Shown here piece by piece: positions 10,857 through 22,220 of a stretch of 64,000 nt of DNA (position 1 is the first letter of the stretch; each line of letters starts with the position of its first letter). A program made the translations under genes and the position numbers. The stretch is from Siphonodentalium dalli (lineage: Eukaryota > Mollusca > Scaphopoda > Gadilida > Siphonodentaliidae). The stretch covers positions 52,076,443 through 52,140,442 of the forward strand of contig CP136068.1 of assembly GCA_032622095.1 (NCBI GenBank). The letters run 5' to 3'. The notes under the pieces were generated by a model that was not told where the DNA came from, ran no database searches, and worked only from the letters and a program-made list of their open reading frames with translations.

Positions 10857-11100
10857 CCTGCATGTTTTCTAGGAATTAAAATTGAATCATCGATAGGCCT
10901 AAAAAAAACTTTTATAACAATTTTCTATTCCATTGCTCGGTACTTCACCTGTTGATGCATTTATGTTAGCGGTCAAGGGCTGGTAGCCTGTTTATTATAT
11001 ACACATGTGTATTCACAAAATATAACCATACAAAACAACGGGCGTGCTTTTGTCTGTGTATTCAGCCAATTCTTTGTGTCGTGGTTGACTGTAACCTGCA

Positions 11101-11735
11101 GTCTGATTAAAACCAGACTCAAACCAGATTCGCTGTACAGAGTCTGAAGAAAATGTGCACATTTTCCTTTACCACCTGCAAGCATTACGTCAGTGTCCGC
11201 CAATCACAACATCTTATCAGCAAAGTGATGCAGCCATTCAGGCGATGTCGGAATTCCAACAGCGGTGGATTCGCTACAGGGCTAAATTTTATGTCACATT
11301 GATAATTTCACACAAAATTAGAGATGATGACAACTAATTAAACAATAAAGGCATACATGAAGAGTCCTAATTGACCAAATACTACCTAACAAGGAGAATA
11401 GAAGTATGTACAGTAATGCCCTAAATAATCAACTCAGTGAGAGCTTTCCGATGAATGGCAACAAGCCATATTTCCAACTAAATCCTGAAAAATTACCCAT
11501 AATTCTGCTGTGTTTAAGGAGTCGATTATTTAGGGCATGATTGTATTTCTAAGAATCTCGACATTTAACACCAGTTTGAAGCATTGGATATAAAGGTCAT
11601 TTGTAAATCTATCTGTGCGCTGTGATGTCATTCTGTATGGATTGCATGTAGAAGTTATTTACGTTAATGTGACACAGAGCTAAATTCGCCAGTCTCTATA
11701 CTGCAAAGCTGGCTCAAGTCTGGTTTTAATCAGAG
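11101..11735. mobile_element. TIR element (~635 bp) with nested fold-back MITE
   Basis: The left end CTGATTAAAACCAGACT (11,103 on) is matched in inverted orientation by AGTCTGGTTTTAATCAG (11,719-11,735). Looser similarity continues inward on both sides. A fold-back palindrome copy (11,409-11,545) lies inside. No target duplication is certain. It is a non-autonomous DNA element by structure. Confidence 0.55.
11409..11545. mobile_element. Fold-back palindromic MITE, copy 1 (shortened)
   Basis: Begins TACAGTAATGCCCTAAATAA and ends GTCGATTATTTAGGGCATGA, then TTGTA. It belongs to the same family as the full copies at 17,024, 17,692 and 19,643. Part of the left arm (the CCTTAACCACAGCAG segment) is missing, so this copy cannot fold along its whole length. 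Confidence 0.75.
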
Positions 11736-11745
11736 TGCGTAACCT

Positions 11746-12790
11746 GCTGCACAGCATTATTGTTTTGAAGGGTAGTCATGTCCTACTGGGGTTGTTAGAT
11801 TGGATCGGCGGTTTTAATATCTTGTCGGGTCGATGCTATATGGACCTTACTTTAAATAAAAACACTCTGGTGCTGATCACATTGTAATGTTGTACATCCC
11901 TATATAAGGCAATAATTGTGTTGTCGAACTGATATGGACGACCAATTGTCTAAAACGCGACATCAGAATACACAGCATGGCTTGTCAGTGCAAAATATTT
12001 GGTATGTTATGCTTGGGTATATCTCGCCTATAACCATGTGAAAATACACAGGCTATCGGCGTGTGGCCGCTGGTCATTAAAAAGTATGTGTTCTCAGGAC
12101 ACATTTATTTCTGTTTCTATGTTTTATGTCTGGATTTGCTATAAAGCCATGGTATATGGTAGATTGTATACCCTCTCTTATTTAACTACAGGTCCACATA
12201 TAAATAGTGAATCTGATTACCTGTTGTAGACTGGAGTTGCATTAATGCTGGTTCAGCACAATCAGTTATATTAAACACTTGTATACCTGTGTTAACTATG
12301 TATACCATTGAAGATGTTCAGTTCTGAAATTGAGTTACCATCCTATGGAAATTTTAATTTTGTGGCACAAATCCTTTAGACCTTTTATTTGCAGCTGGAA
12401 ATGCTCACTTATCTACCTGTTAATGCCTACTAAGCTTTCCACAGAATAAATCTGTTCAGAGAGCATGTAAGCATGAAAAATATCAAACAAAACAGGTACA
12501 TTTATCTCCATTCTAATTCAATTCACCATAACATAAGAAACTGCATTTAAAGCACTTTTTATTGGCATTACATGCCATGATATGCGATCTCGATTTCTGG
12601 TTCTTCAAATCTCCAGGTACAGGCCGTGGGATTACTCGGAACCGCGCCAAAACAACTAGCTGCTAATTGATGATGACTGTATCAGTACTAAACAACTTGT
12701 GGTCACGTTCGATTTCACGACTCCTGCTTCACGATGACATAATTGACTCACGTTATCAAACAACATGCTATATTAAAAAAACTTTCACCC
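11746..12790. other. No gene or clear repeat seen
   Basis: AT-rich intergenic sequence. The open frames here are short and without recognisable motifs. Confidence 0.4.
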
Positions 12791-12824
12791 ATCAGCAGGC
12801 TATGCTGGCAGAGATGTGGCGACA

Positions 12825-13660
12825 GGGGGGGGGGGGGGGGGGGGGGTCTCACTTTGGTCAAAATGTTCAACAGTTGGAAATTTCATACCTGCCAAAACAT
12901 TAGTTGGAAATTTCACACCAACTGTAGGTTGAAAATGTTCTTGTAGTTTGATTTTCAAACAATTTATTGGGGGGAATTGTTTTTGGACCAATATTTGCAT
13001 ATTTTCCTATTTTTGCTCAAAATATTGGACTGAAATGATCATCAGTTGGGAATTTTCCAACCTTAGGGGGGGGGGGGGTTGCAGGTTTGAAAAGCTTATG
13101 TCCTGGTATCTCCCAGTCAAAAACTGCTAGTTAATTTAAGAAAACAATATTGTCATACATTGGTCAACATTGTCATTGGAATTGTCATCAGTTGGAATTT
13201 TCCAACCTAAGTGGGGGTGTCAGGTTTGAAATTTCCAATGCTAGGAAGGCTTGAGGCTAGTCTGGATGCTAGGATTTTGCGATTTTCTTGTTCAGATTTC
13301 AAAATATTTGTACACTGGGCCGAACCATGGTCGGCCCTGTGTGTCATTGTCCCTCCCCTGTGGCCAATAAAAAACTGCTAATTAGTTTAACAAAATAATA
13401 TTTTACTACATTTGGTCCAATTTGTGGACTGAAATGGTCATCAGTTGGAGAATTTTCCAACCTGAGGGGGAGTATGAGGTTTGAAATTTCCAACACTATA
13501 GGAAAGCTTCAGTTGAGGCCAGTCTAGATGCTATAGGATTTGCGATTTTCTTGTATATAGTTTTCAAAATTTTCTCACACCGGGCTGAACAACTATGGTC
13601 AGTCTGGTATAGAACCATGGTTTATCAATAGGTGCAAGGGGGGGGGGGGGGGGGGGGGGT
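12825..13660. repeat. Poly-G / 'CAGTTGGAAATTTTCCAACC' repeat array
   Basis: Three tandem or closely spaced units each pair a G-run (12,825-12,846 of 22 G; 13,066-13,078; 13,638-13,659 of 22 G) with the inverted motif TTGGAAATTTTCCAAC-type and a GTTTGAAATTTCCAA stretch. Related pieces are at 7,850, 18,120, 24,190 and, in inverted form, at 41,664-42,392. The G-runs are long enough to form G-quadruplexes. Confidence 0.65.
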
Positions 13661-16435
13661 GCAAATGGAATTATTCAAAACTTGTGTTTGTTCTGATTCA
13701 AGGGGGGTGAGACCCTCTAGCCACGTCCCTTTATGCTGGTAAATTAAAAACTAAAGGTAGTGTTTATCGACCAATCAGATTGTGTCTGTTGGTAAAAAAT
13801 CAACAACTCTTTGTGTCCACTTTACTGAATTGATTTGACCCATTAAGTGGTGCTATACTCACCACTACTTTTCTAAACGTAGTTAGTCGAGAATGAGTTA
13901 TGACAAACATTATTTTGAGGCTATATATTTGAAGATCTTGAAGTCAGTTGTAATAAGTATATAAATAAACATGGGCAGTTGTGACCTGTGGCCGGTGAAG
14001 AATTTGACTTTCTAAATTTACAAATGCATTGTTGCAGTTTTCAGCTGTAAGACCATGAGAAAAATAATTTCTTATGTTTAAATTTTAAAACTCATCATCA
14101 TGGCTAGATTATCACTATGAATGAATATATACTACTCAACCAAATACAGTAATGCCCTAAGTAATCGACCCCTTAACCACAGCAGAAATTATGGGTATCA
14201 AACAGAATACACACCAACACCGAATCGAACTGATAAAATATCAGACAAAGCAAGAAAGTCATTAGCTAAGGGAAAGTTTGTCTTTATTGCGCAGACAACT
14301 GAGACAACAGCGCAAGATAAACTTGATTCCTTCGGAAACAGTGACCTTGAAATAATGTTTTGTTGCCACATGCACAGTTGTTCAATATAAGCGTTCCGAT
14401 ATATAATGTAGACACTGATTGCCAACATGCAGTAATTATGTGTGTTAAATAACTTATTCTACATCACATTACCCCACTCAACTTTGTTCAGATTAGTGCC
14501 CGATGAATTGGCAATATCAACATCGAATCTCGAATCGAATCTTTTGCCAATACTTTAGTAGAATCACGGTACACATAGGACCAATATCGGCGGGATGTAG
14601 TCCAAGGTACCAGCATAATGGCGACATTATGTCTGATGATTTTATAATGAGGTAACTCAAAGATTACTTCCAGGACATAATATGAATAACATTTAAATTG
14701 ATTGAATCAAACTAAACATTTTAAAACAGTTTAATAGATGAGAATGGCAAGAGACATAAGTGCAGATTTTTGTCCCATTATGAGTGAACAATAATCTGAC
14801 AAAGGACTCACTTTCGTCGCGTCTGGTCGGAGAAGTGATTGATTTATTGGTGTTTTATGTTGCTTCAGCAACTTGGCCAAGCTATGTCGCAACATTGCTG
14901 TTTTTTTTTGGTGGAGGAAACCTTTTGCATTATGATTTGGGTCCAACCGTGTGTTGCCATGGTAATAGTGAACACGCCAACCATCACCAAACTGCTGGCT
15001 AACTGGTAACCCACCGACCTTCCGTGAGGAACCAGCAACTCTCCCAGCACTGGGACTGGTGGCCTATTGGCACCCTCCCCATTTGACCTTGGATGCCCCT
15101 GATGGTCATGGAATGAGTTTCAGGTTAAGTGTTGGGTATATTTAATGACCATTGTTGAAGATAATGCATGCCATACCCGGCAACAAAGGACTTTTACAAC
15201 GATTTGAAAATATCTCTAATCACTCAACCCATTTCGAATCGGAATGAAAGATTCAAGATTGAATCAAATCTCGAAGCCTCGTCGGGCTCTAGTTTGCAAA
15301 TTAAGGTGATTGCCATTTTCAGTGGTTTATCGAGCAAATAGATGTGTCTGTGCCACAAACTAACTTCCAAATCAGACAATGATAAATCAGTGCCAGCATC
15401 AACAATGAGTGGAGCACATGGTTATGAATTGATCCTTGCTTGTCTGAATAAATTGTTAATCCAATTCGCTGAAACCTATGTTCTGACTTCTACTTTTCAT
15501 GGAACTGCATCAACAAAATTTATGCGAAATAATAATGCCTAATATTTACCTTTGTGATATTCAAATGTTTTCAATCTAAAAATTTTGACCCAAATTCGAA
15601 TCGAATGTTGGGACCAAATCGAATAAGGAATCAAATATGTACTGTAAAATGTATCAACGTATATACCTTTCTCAGTCAGACAAATTTACAATGATTGAGC
15701 ACGGTGGAAGTTGAACACAACATTGGTCAAGAATTAGTTCTAATTTGCTTGAAAGACAATCTGAGCAAGATAAATATAGCGGAGTATTAATATCTTCAGA
15801 ACGGCACTGATAACAAGAACCTGAAAAATAATTTAATGCCCAGAAGATGAAAAGAGAAATATTTTTAATGATTCTTCAAGTGGTTTTCTCATCTTGATAT
15901 TTTATACATTTCACACACTATTTTCCACAAAGCTTGCTATTTTTAATTTGAATTATGAGTACTGTCATAAAGTTGATTGGAGTTGTGGGCATTCATAGGC
16001 AGCCCTGGTGGCTGGATCTGTTGGCTAGCTAATCATTTGATTCCTATTCATTCATTTCCAATAGATCAACAATTACCCTAGTTTCCGCCACAAACAACTT
16101 AAGATGTCTGCTGGACTTATTAGATGAACTTGTCTGCAAACGAATGAATGACAATTCATATTGATTTCTCATCATGTTGATTGCTTATATTGTTTTAACC
16201 GTTCTTTTCTAAATACTCATTGACAAGTAGTTCCCTCAGGAAATGTTTAGATAATAAGTTCAACAAATGACCATTTCATTGGTTGATCTTATTATCTGAA
16301 CATTTCCCACCAATAAATATTAATTATTTTGCACTTCTATTATCTGTTTTTCTGTGTATCTTCTGCTGTTATTACTGTAACACCCTGCCAAATGAATAAC
16401 GGACAGTTCTAATTCTAACTGAATGGGAGACTGGT
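13661..16435. other. Intergenic stretch without recognisable gene
   Basis: Holds one truncated fold-back MITE (14,145-14,198) and a G+C-richer patch near 14,990-15,090 (CCAGTGCTGGGAGAGTTGCT on the - strand) that may be a SINE fragment. Nothing else could be supported. Confidence 0.4.
14145..14198. mobile_element. Fold-back palindromic MITE, copy 2 (left end only)
   Basis: TACAGTAATGCCCTAAGTAA, then TCGACCCCTTAACCACAGCA, matches the left arm of the 182-bp fold-back family. The match ends after ATTATGGGTA. The right arm is absent. Confidence 0.7.
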
Positions 16436-16439
16436 TTAA

Positions 16440-16610
16440 CCCTTTCAGTGCCAAGTCCGATTTTTGTATCAACCCATATTATTATAATAATGTGATACAT
16501 TGATGGAAAGAGCTCTTTCCATCAATGTATCACATTATTATAATCAATAAATTTGAAAATGATCAAGGAAATATGGGTTGATACAAAAATCGGACTTGGC
16601 ACTGAAAGGG
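16440..16610. mobile_element. 171-bp palindromic MITE with TTAA target duplication
   Basis: TTAA at 16,436-16,439 and 16,611-16,614 flanks inverted ends CCCTTTCAGTGCCAAGTCCG and CGGACTTGGCACTGAAAGGG. The arms pair for about 45 bp. Inside is a second perfect palindrome with 31-bp arms centred on AAAGAGCTCTTT (about 16,480-16,542). A TTAA duplication is typical of piggyBac-type mobilisation. Confidence 0.85.
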
Positions 16611-16675
16611 TTAAACATTTGATAAATGAAGAATTCACCATCCAATGTATACTTTCAGACTGAAAAAGAAATCGA

Positions 16676-16920
16676 TGTTAATTTTTTCATGATTGGAGCT
16701 GTGCTGGTACAGCATTGAAGATCCTGTGCCAGTGCATTCTCTTATATATGCGAGTCTCCCATAGGGTGCCTCACATATATAAGAGAATGCACTGGCTTGC
16801 AAGGTCAAGGTAACTATTGTTAGGCCAATGCATTTTCTTATATATGCGAGGCTCCCTATGGGAATGCATTGGCACAAGGTTTTCCTAAACTATCAGGAAG
16901 CTCCAGTCATGTAAGGGTTA
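16676..16920. mobile_element. Dispersed hairpin repeat, copy 2 (uninterrupted)
   Basis: Contains GGAGCTGTGCTGGTACAGCA, CCTGTGCCAGTGCATTCTCT and two hairpins, CCAGTGCA...TGCACTGG and CCAATGCATT...AATGCATTGG. The outer ends, TTAATTTTTTCATGATTGGA and its inverted relative TCCAGTCATGTAAGGGTTAA, suggest a TTAA-flanked MITE. It includes GGCCAATGCATTTTCTTATA without interruption. That is the junction broken by the pearl-like element at 2697-4230, so it serves as an empty-site reference. Confidence 0.65.
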
Positions 16921-17023
16921 ATTTGCTTTTGTTCCATGAAGTATGGATGCAAGTTTGTCTGTCATTTTGTGTGGAACAATAAAATGTCAGACCAAATTGC
17001 ATCCATACAACATGAAACGCAAC

Positions 17024-17208
17024 TACAGTAATGCTCTTAAGTAATCGACTCCTTAACCACAGCAGAATTATGGGTAACTTTTCAGGATTTAGTCTCTCTC
17101 CGAGAGCTTTCCGATGAATGACAACAAGCCATATTTCCGACTAAATCCTGAAAAGTTACCCATAATTCTGCTGTGGTTAAGGAGTCGATTACTTAGAGCA
17201 TTACTGTA
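17024..17208. mobile_element. Fold-back palindromic MITE, copy 3 (full)
   Basis: TACAGTAATGCTCTTAAGTA on the left pairs with TACTTAGAGCATTACTGTA on the right. The arms (CTCCTTAACCACAGCAG..., GGGTAACTTTTCAGGATTTA) are complementary along nearly the whole 185 bp, with a short central loop. It is flanked by a TA dinucleotide, as expected for Tc1/mariner-type insertion. Confidence 0.85.
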
Positions 17209-17691
17209 AATCAACATCCATTTCTTATATTTGCACTCAACGAGCATTAGCGCTCATTGGAATGATATTCTGGTATCTCGATGCAAGTTGGCGTCCATAC
17301 AATATGAAAACAAGTTGGGGCCTGCTCGTAACAACACATGACTTGATTTCAACAAACCAACGTCCCCCATTAAGTTCAAGTTCCACAGCGCGAATGTATC
17401 TAGGAGTGTAAATATTGATTCGTGAATGTAATTTCTCCATTCTGCTCTGAAAGCATGCATTGAAACGGCTAATAAATCATTTTTCAGGATGTTCAGTTAA
17501 TATTTTCCAAGTCATCACTTGCGGATATTTAACATAAAATTAATATAATAGCCATATGTTGTTGTTTTTTCATAAGGATTTTTGTTAATTTAATAACTGA
17601 ATATCCCTACAGTTTAATGCATAGAAATATATCCCATCATTGAGTATCGGAAGAAACCAACTAATCAGCCGTCGATATCTGACAATATTAA

Positions 17692-17873
17692 TACAGTAAT
17701 GCCCTAATTAATCGACTCCATAACCACAGCAGAATTATGGGTAACTTTTCAGGATTTAGTCGGAAATATGGCTTTTCGATGAATGGCAACAAACCATATT
17801 TCCGACTAAATCCTGAAAAGTTACCCATAATTATGCTGTGGTTATGGAGTCGATTAATTAGGGCATTACTGTA
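17692..17873. mobile_element. Fold-back palindromic MITE, copy 4 (full)
   Basis: 182 bp with the same ends as copy 3 (TACAGTAATGCCCTAATTAA / TTAATTAGGGCATTACTGTA). The arms are almost perfectly complementary around a loop near 17,770-17,790. Substitutions are mirrored in both arms (for example CTCCATAACCAC / GTGGTTATGGAG), suggesting arm-to-arm correction or recent origin. Confidence 0.87.
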
Positions 17874-18119
17874 GCTTGATTATTCTGATCATCTCATGGA
17901 ACACTGTTTTTATGTGTAATCTTTAATTGTGAACAAATTGTGAAACATATTAAAGGAATAAAAATATGAGTAAGCTCTATGTTGTAGCAGAGCTGTTTGA
18001 TGTACATGTTAATGTTGAATGACTGAATGAAAATTTATACAAACCATTGTAGTTTCTGTTTTTATGGGTTAGCACTCAATAAGTGTACACATTTCACTAA
18101 TGTACTTTCAGTTAAAAAA

Positions 18120-18320
18120 TTTAGACTGTCAATTGGAAAATTTATGATAATTGGGTGTTTGGTTGGAAGTTTTCAACAATTGGAAAACTTGTAGCAGTTG
18201 GACAGTTCTGACACAGGTGGGGTGTGCAAATGAAATTTAAATATTTGTCAGCGTCAGAGTTGAGAAATTATTTTGTTCAAGGAGGGGGGTGCAATGGGAA
18301 ATAATCCCCTCCTCTCCAAA
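18120..18320. repeat. Fragment of the 'CAGTTGGAA' / poly-G repeat family
   Basis: Shows CAATTGGAAAATT, GTTTTCAACAATTGGAAAAC, CAGTTGGACAG and a G-run with GGGGTGCAA, as in the array at 12.8-13.7 kb. The rest of 17,874-19,149 shows no gene. Confidence 0.5.
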
Positions 18321-19149
18321 TGATGGCTGTTCATATAGATAGAATGTGAGCTGAATTTTACTGATCAATGGTTTAAAGGAACGGCCAGCCTTCATTGTAG
18401 GTTATAATTTAGAAATAACATTTATCAAATTATGTAAATTTCCTCAAGAATATACTAAAAGTATAGCATAATGATGATATGAATGCAATACTATTCACAA
18501 AACATGCTTTGTGTCCGAGAAAATATAGGTTGAGTATTTTTTAGTTTCTCGCAAAAGGCGCAGTTGATTGTTTATAAGCAAGAGTTACAATATTGCATCA
18601 TTTCCTTATTTAGATTTCCGCACATTATACGTCGGTTGTGAAACCCCTAATTTGGTGCATCTACAACTTACAAGTCACAATACTACTCATAGTAAATTCC
18701 TTATTTGGTATGTATCACCATATATAGGTTAGGAGAAAATACTACATTGGACCATCCGGTAGTTCCAAATGTTTGTCTATGAACAAACAGTTCTTTAGTT
18801 TTTGGTGTTTGTTTACATAACAAAGTGTACAAATGGGACAATAACGATATTTATGATTGGTATAAGGACAACATCTGTCTATTATATTATAATATTATTT
18901 CTGTTTATGGTGGTTTTAGCTGATGTGACCACCATGGCCACCCGTATCTTTAACCAACACATTATCGATCCATTTATTACACGCATTCTACATTCTACCC
19001 CGTTCCAATGCGTGGGAGAATTATTACCCTGATGAGCCTGAACACTCAGTAACTATCTACTGCTCCCCGGGGACAGGGGAGGTATAGCCACAATGTGGCT
19101 AGCATACTGACAATATCTTTCACTGATCATAATCAGGTACCCTTTTCAA

Positions 19150-19384
19150 ATTATGGATGGTGCCGCTGGTGCAAATCAGATACAGTATGAGCGACATTGC
19201 TCAAGGGTCACAACTTTGTGCTAAATGTGAACAGCATACAATCTGACAATTGCACTTCGATCAATTCGGCCAAGGTACTGCTGTGTGAAACTCACATGAG
19301 ACCAGCAGCAGGCTGCAAACTCATCTCACTGTGTTCACAGTGAAGGCAAGTGAGACATGCTAACTACCAGACCACAGAGCTCCA
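19150..19384 (-). mobile_element. Probable tRNA-derived SINE
   Basis: Read on the - strand from 19,384, GGAGCTCTGTGGTCTGGTAG then TTAGCATG closely resembles the A-box half of tRNA-Glu/Gly genes (GTGGTCTAGTGGTTAGGATT). A degenerate B-box-like GAGTTTGCAGCC follows about 50 bases on. A further conserved-looking stretch (CAGCAGTACCTTGGCCGAAT) precedes an unclear 3' end. The tRNA-like head supports RNA polymerase III transcription. No poly-A tail or target duplication was resolved. Confidence 0.45.
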
Positions 19385-19642
19385 CATATAACCAAAAGAC
19401 TGGTTTTAGTTGTAGATCCATTCTATTTATGTCCAGTGTGACATTTTCATCAATTGTAATCAACTTTATCCTACATATTTATCAAATTATTTTCCAGTTC
19501 TCATTTGACAACTAATAGGAATTTCAGACCAAATATGTCTTCTATAGAATATATCTTTTAGTATCATAATTGTGACAAATATTTTACTCTTATAGTTATG
19601 ATAAGTAGGTCACTAATCACTTGAACTATGTGGTAGTGGATA

Positions 19643-19824
19643 TACAGTAATGCCCTAAATAATCGACTCCTTAACCACAGCAGAATTATGAGTAACTTTT
19701 CAGAATTTAGTCGGAAATATGGCTTTGTTGCCATTCAACCGGAAGGCTCTCACTGACTAAATCCTGAAAAGTTACCCATAATTCTGCTGTGGTGAAGGAG
19801 TCGATTATTTAGGGCATTACTGTA
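19643..19824. mobile_element. Fold-back palindromic MITE, copy 5 (full)
   Basis: Has the same 182-bp palindrome as copies 3 and 4 with TACAGTAATGCCC / GGGCATTACTGTA ends and TA flanks. The left arm reads CTCCTTAACCACAGCAG and the right arm CTGCTGTGGTGAAGGAG, so a single mismatch has arisen. Confidence 0.86.
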
Positions 19825-20900
19825 GTTGACTAAATCCAACATCTAGACCAACCGCTGTCACAAGCTACATGTAGTTTTAGTCGAGTGAACTTGTGGTAAT
19901 GATTACATTGCGTAGTATGCAGGCCTTGAAATTTTGGGACCTTTGTCTATGTAAGTGCACCTTGTGGAAACCCTTTGTTTCAGAGGGTTGACCAACATAG
20001 AAAGTTTATTCTAGAATGGAAGCACACCTGATCCAATAACCCACAACCTAGATATTAGCATGAATGGACAACAAATAATTTTTATCCAGACAAAAAACGG
20101 ATAATTCAAGTATCGAAATGATGACATATGGTGTGGATAGACGGGCAGACTACCCACCATTTTATATTACCTTTGCCAGAAATCTAGGCTAAGTACCAGA
20201 GATTGGCCCCATGCTCAGATTCAAATGTTCAAATTTGGTGGGCATGTTGTTTGCCATATTGAATACGATACGGTTGAGGTGTGAAGACTGGTAACACCTA
20301 GAATCGGATTTAGCACAAGCATATGTTCACAAGGGAAATGACCAACAGATGTATTGAAATGGCCCAGGCTCAGAATTAAAATCCAGAGGCAATCGTGAAT
20401 ATCTTGAAATGTCCCAGTATACACATACTTTGTCAATCTCAATCTGAATCTGGATCAACACAAAAAGTTCCTTTAGGCAGCTCCAGAAACGTTGAACGCT
20501 ATTGAGTAAAGAACTTTACGCTGGTGAAAAAACAAAACAATGTAGTTTATGTAATTGCCTTTCCATTATTAGCATCAGAATCAAAATTATTAAATTTTGG
20601 TGGCCATTCTGGATGCCATCCTAAGTTAACAAAATTGAAAAACTAACACCATAATAACTTCCTCTCTGTAGGTAGGCTCTAGAACATTTTTGTCTCTATG
20701 TAATGAGGTTTATATCATTCTTCCAGATGCCAGTGCATCCTCTTATGCGAGTCTGCCTATTTGACCCATAAATTATATTAATTTGTTTTATTTTGTACTA
20801 ATTTTGTCTATAATAGTTCACAACAGTATACTCTATAATTCAACATCGAAACTCTAAATTATTAGTCCGATCATAGTAATTTACTCTCATCAAGGGATGA
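19825..20900. other. No recognisable gene
   Basis: AT-rich sequence. It includes a small fragment of the hairpin repeat at 20,728-20,755 (CCAGTGCATCCTCTTATGCG). No other structure could be supported. Confidence 0.4.
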
Positions 20901-20934
20901 GTTAAACATCTGCCGATCGTGATCGGCCTCTCGT
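20901..20934. repeat. Shared 34-bp hairpin motif, copy 2
   Basis: Exact second copy of the motif at 10,308-10,341, with the same core hairpin GCCGATCGTGATCGGC and the same CTCTCGT tail. Confidence 0.4.
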
Positions 20935-21039
20935 CAAATAACTCGGCACAAATGTTACCCTTGTACCATAGAAATGACAAATATAATTAATATATTACTT
21001 CAGAAGATTTACATGGCGGGGATTGGATAATTTGATTTT

Positions 21040-21440
21040 TATCTTCACCTGAGATGAGGTCTCCGGTGGAGCTATAGTCATCACTCCTCGTCCGTCCGTG
21101 CGTCTGCCTAGCGGTCCGTCCATCCGTCCGCCAACAATTTTTTTAACATCTAGCTTCTCCGGAACCATAAAACCAAATGGGTTCGTATTTGGTGTGGATA
21201 TTCCCTAGGTGACTCACATTCAGATTTGTTCAAAGGAGGTCACTGGGTCAAATATTTGTGAAGCCAGGGCCATAACTTATAATTCCCTACATAGTAATTC
21301 TTAAAACGACTTCTTCTCAAGTGCCATCAGGCCGAATAAGTTCATATTTGGTATGAAGGGTGACTGGGGTTCAGATTTGTTCAAATGAGGTAACTTGGTC
21401 AAATGCGGTCGGAGCCAGGGACATAACTAAAAAAAATAAA
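21040..21440. repeat. Tandem-repeat element with CGTCCGTCCG head
   Basis: Starts CACCTGAGATGAGGTCTCCG, then a CGTCCGTCC/GTCTGCC head. Two units related to the array at 7,000-7,790 follow (CAGATTTGTTCAAA, GGTCACTGGGTCAAAT-type, GCCAGGGACATAACT-type). A-rich low-complexity sequence follows to about 21,620 and a 23-base G-run lies at 21,694-21,716. The motif CACCAAATTTAGTTGAAATC before the G-run is also seen in such elements. Confidence 0.5.
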
Positions 21441-22220
21441 AAATATTTTATGATATATATTTAACTCTACTCAAATTATCCAAAAAAAAATTATAAAAAA
21501 AAAATTCAATTTAAACTTTTTTTTTAATGTTTATCTAGTTTATTTAAGATTTTTTTAACTCCTTGCTCAATTTGTTTTTTTTTGGAAATTAATTTTGTTT
21601 ATTTTAATTTTGAAAAAATAACCAAGTTATAACATCCGCCAGGGTACACCGATACACCCCACCAAATTTAGTTGAAATCGGTCCAGGGGTCTCGGGGGGG
21701 GGGGGGGGGGGGGGGGAAAAATCACGAACAGACAGATTGCTACCCTTGCCAATTGAAGGGTCAAAGTAAGTACATGTTACAAAAGTTTTTCTTTCACATT
21801 CCTAATACCACAATATTTGCGAAGTCATCTCATTCACTAACAATATAAAGCTTGTCTGCCTGCCATTCTCTCTAATGTCTCCTGTGCAATCACTCTAATG
21901 TCTCTTGTGCAGTTGTACAGCCAAGTGTTACAATATTATGTTTATATAGGCTATTAACTTCTTTTCATCTGTGATAATTATGTGTCTTATTTATTAGGCT
22001 GATTATTTCAAGTAACAATTATCAGAGGTGCCATGTTGGTAAACCCTTCCCTTAATTTTGTAACTTATTTTAACTTCCATAATAAACTCTTTGAAATTAC
22101 AAGATCAATGGATCTCATATATTGGGATTTTCATTTGGTTCAAATATATCGATGCTGTGAATTCATGTTTGCCACTTGTATATAGATTCCTATATTACAT
22201 GTAATAATTTTGATATATAC

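Noticed and set aside
14990-15090. SINE or tRNA fragment (CCAGTGCTGGGAGAGTTGCT on the - strand)
   Set aside because: G+C-rich and vaguely SINE-like, but no A or B box and no second copy in the window.
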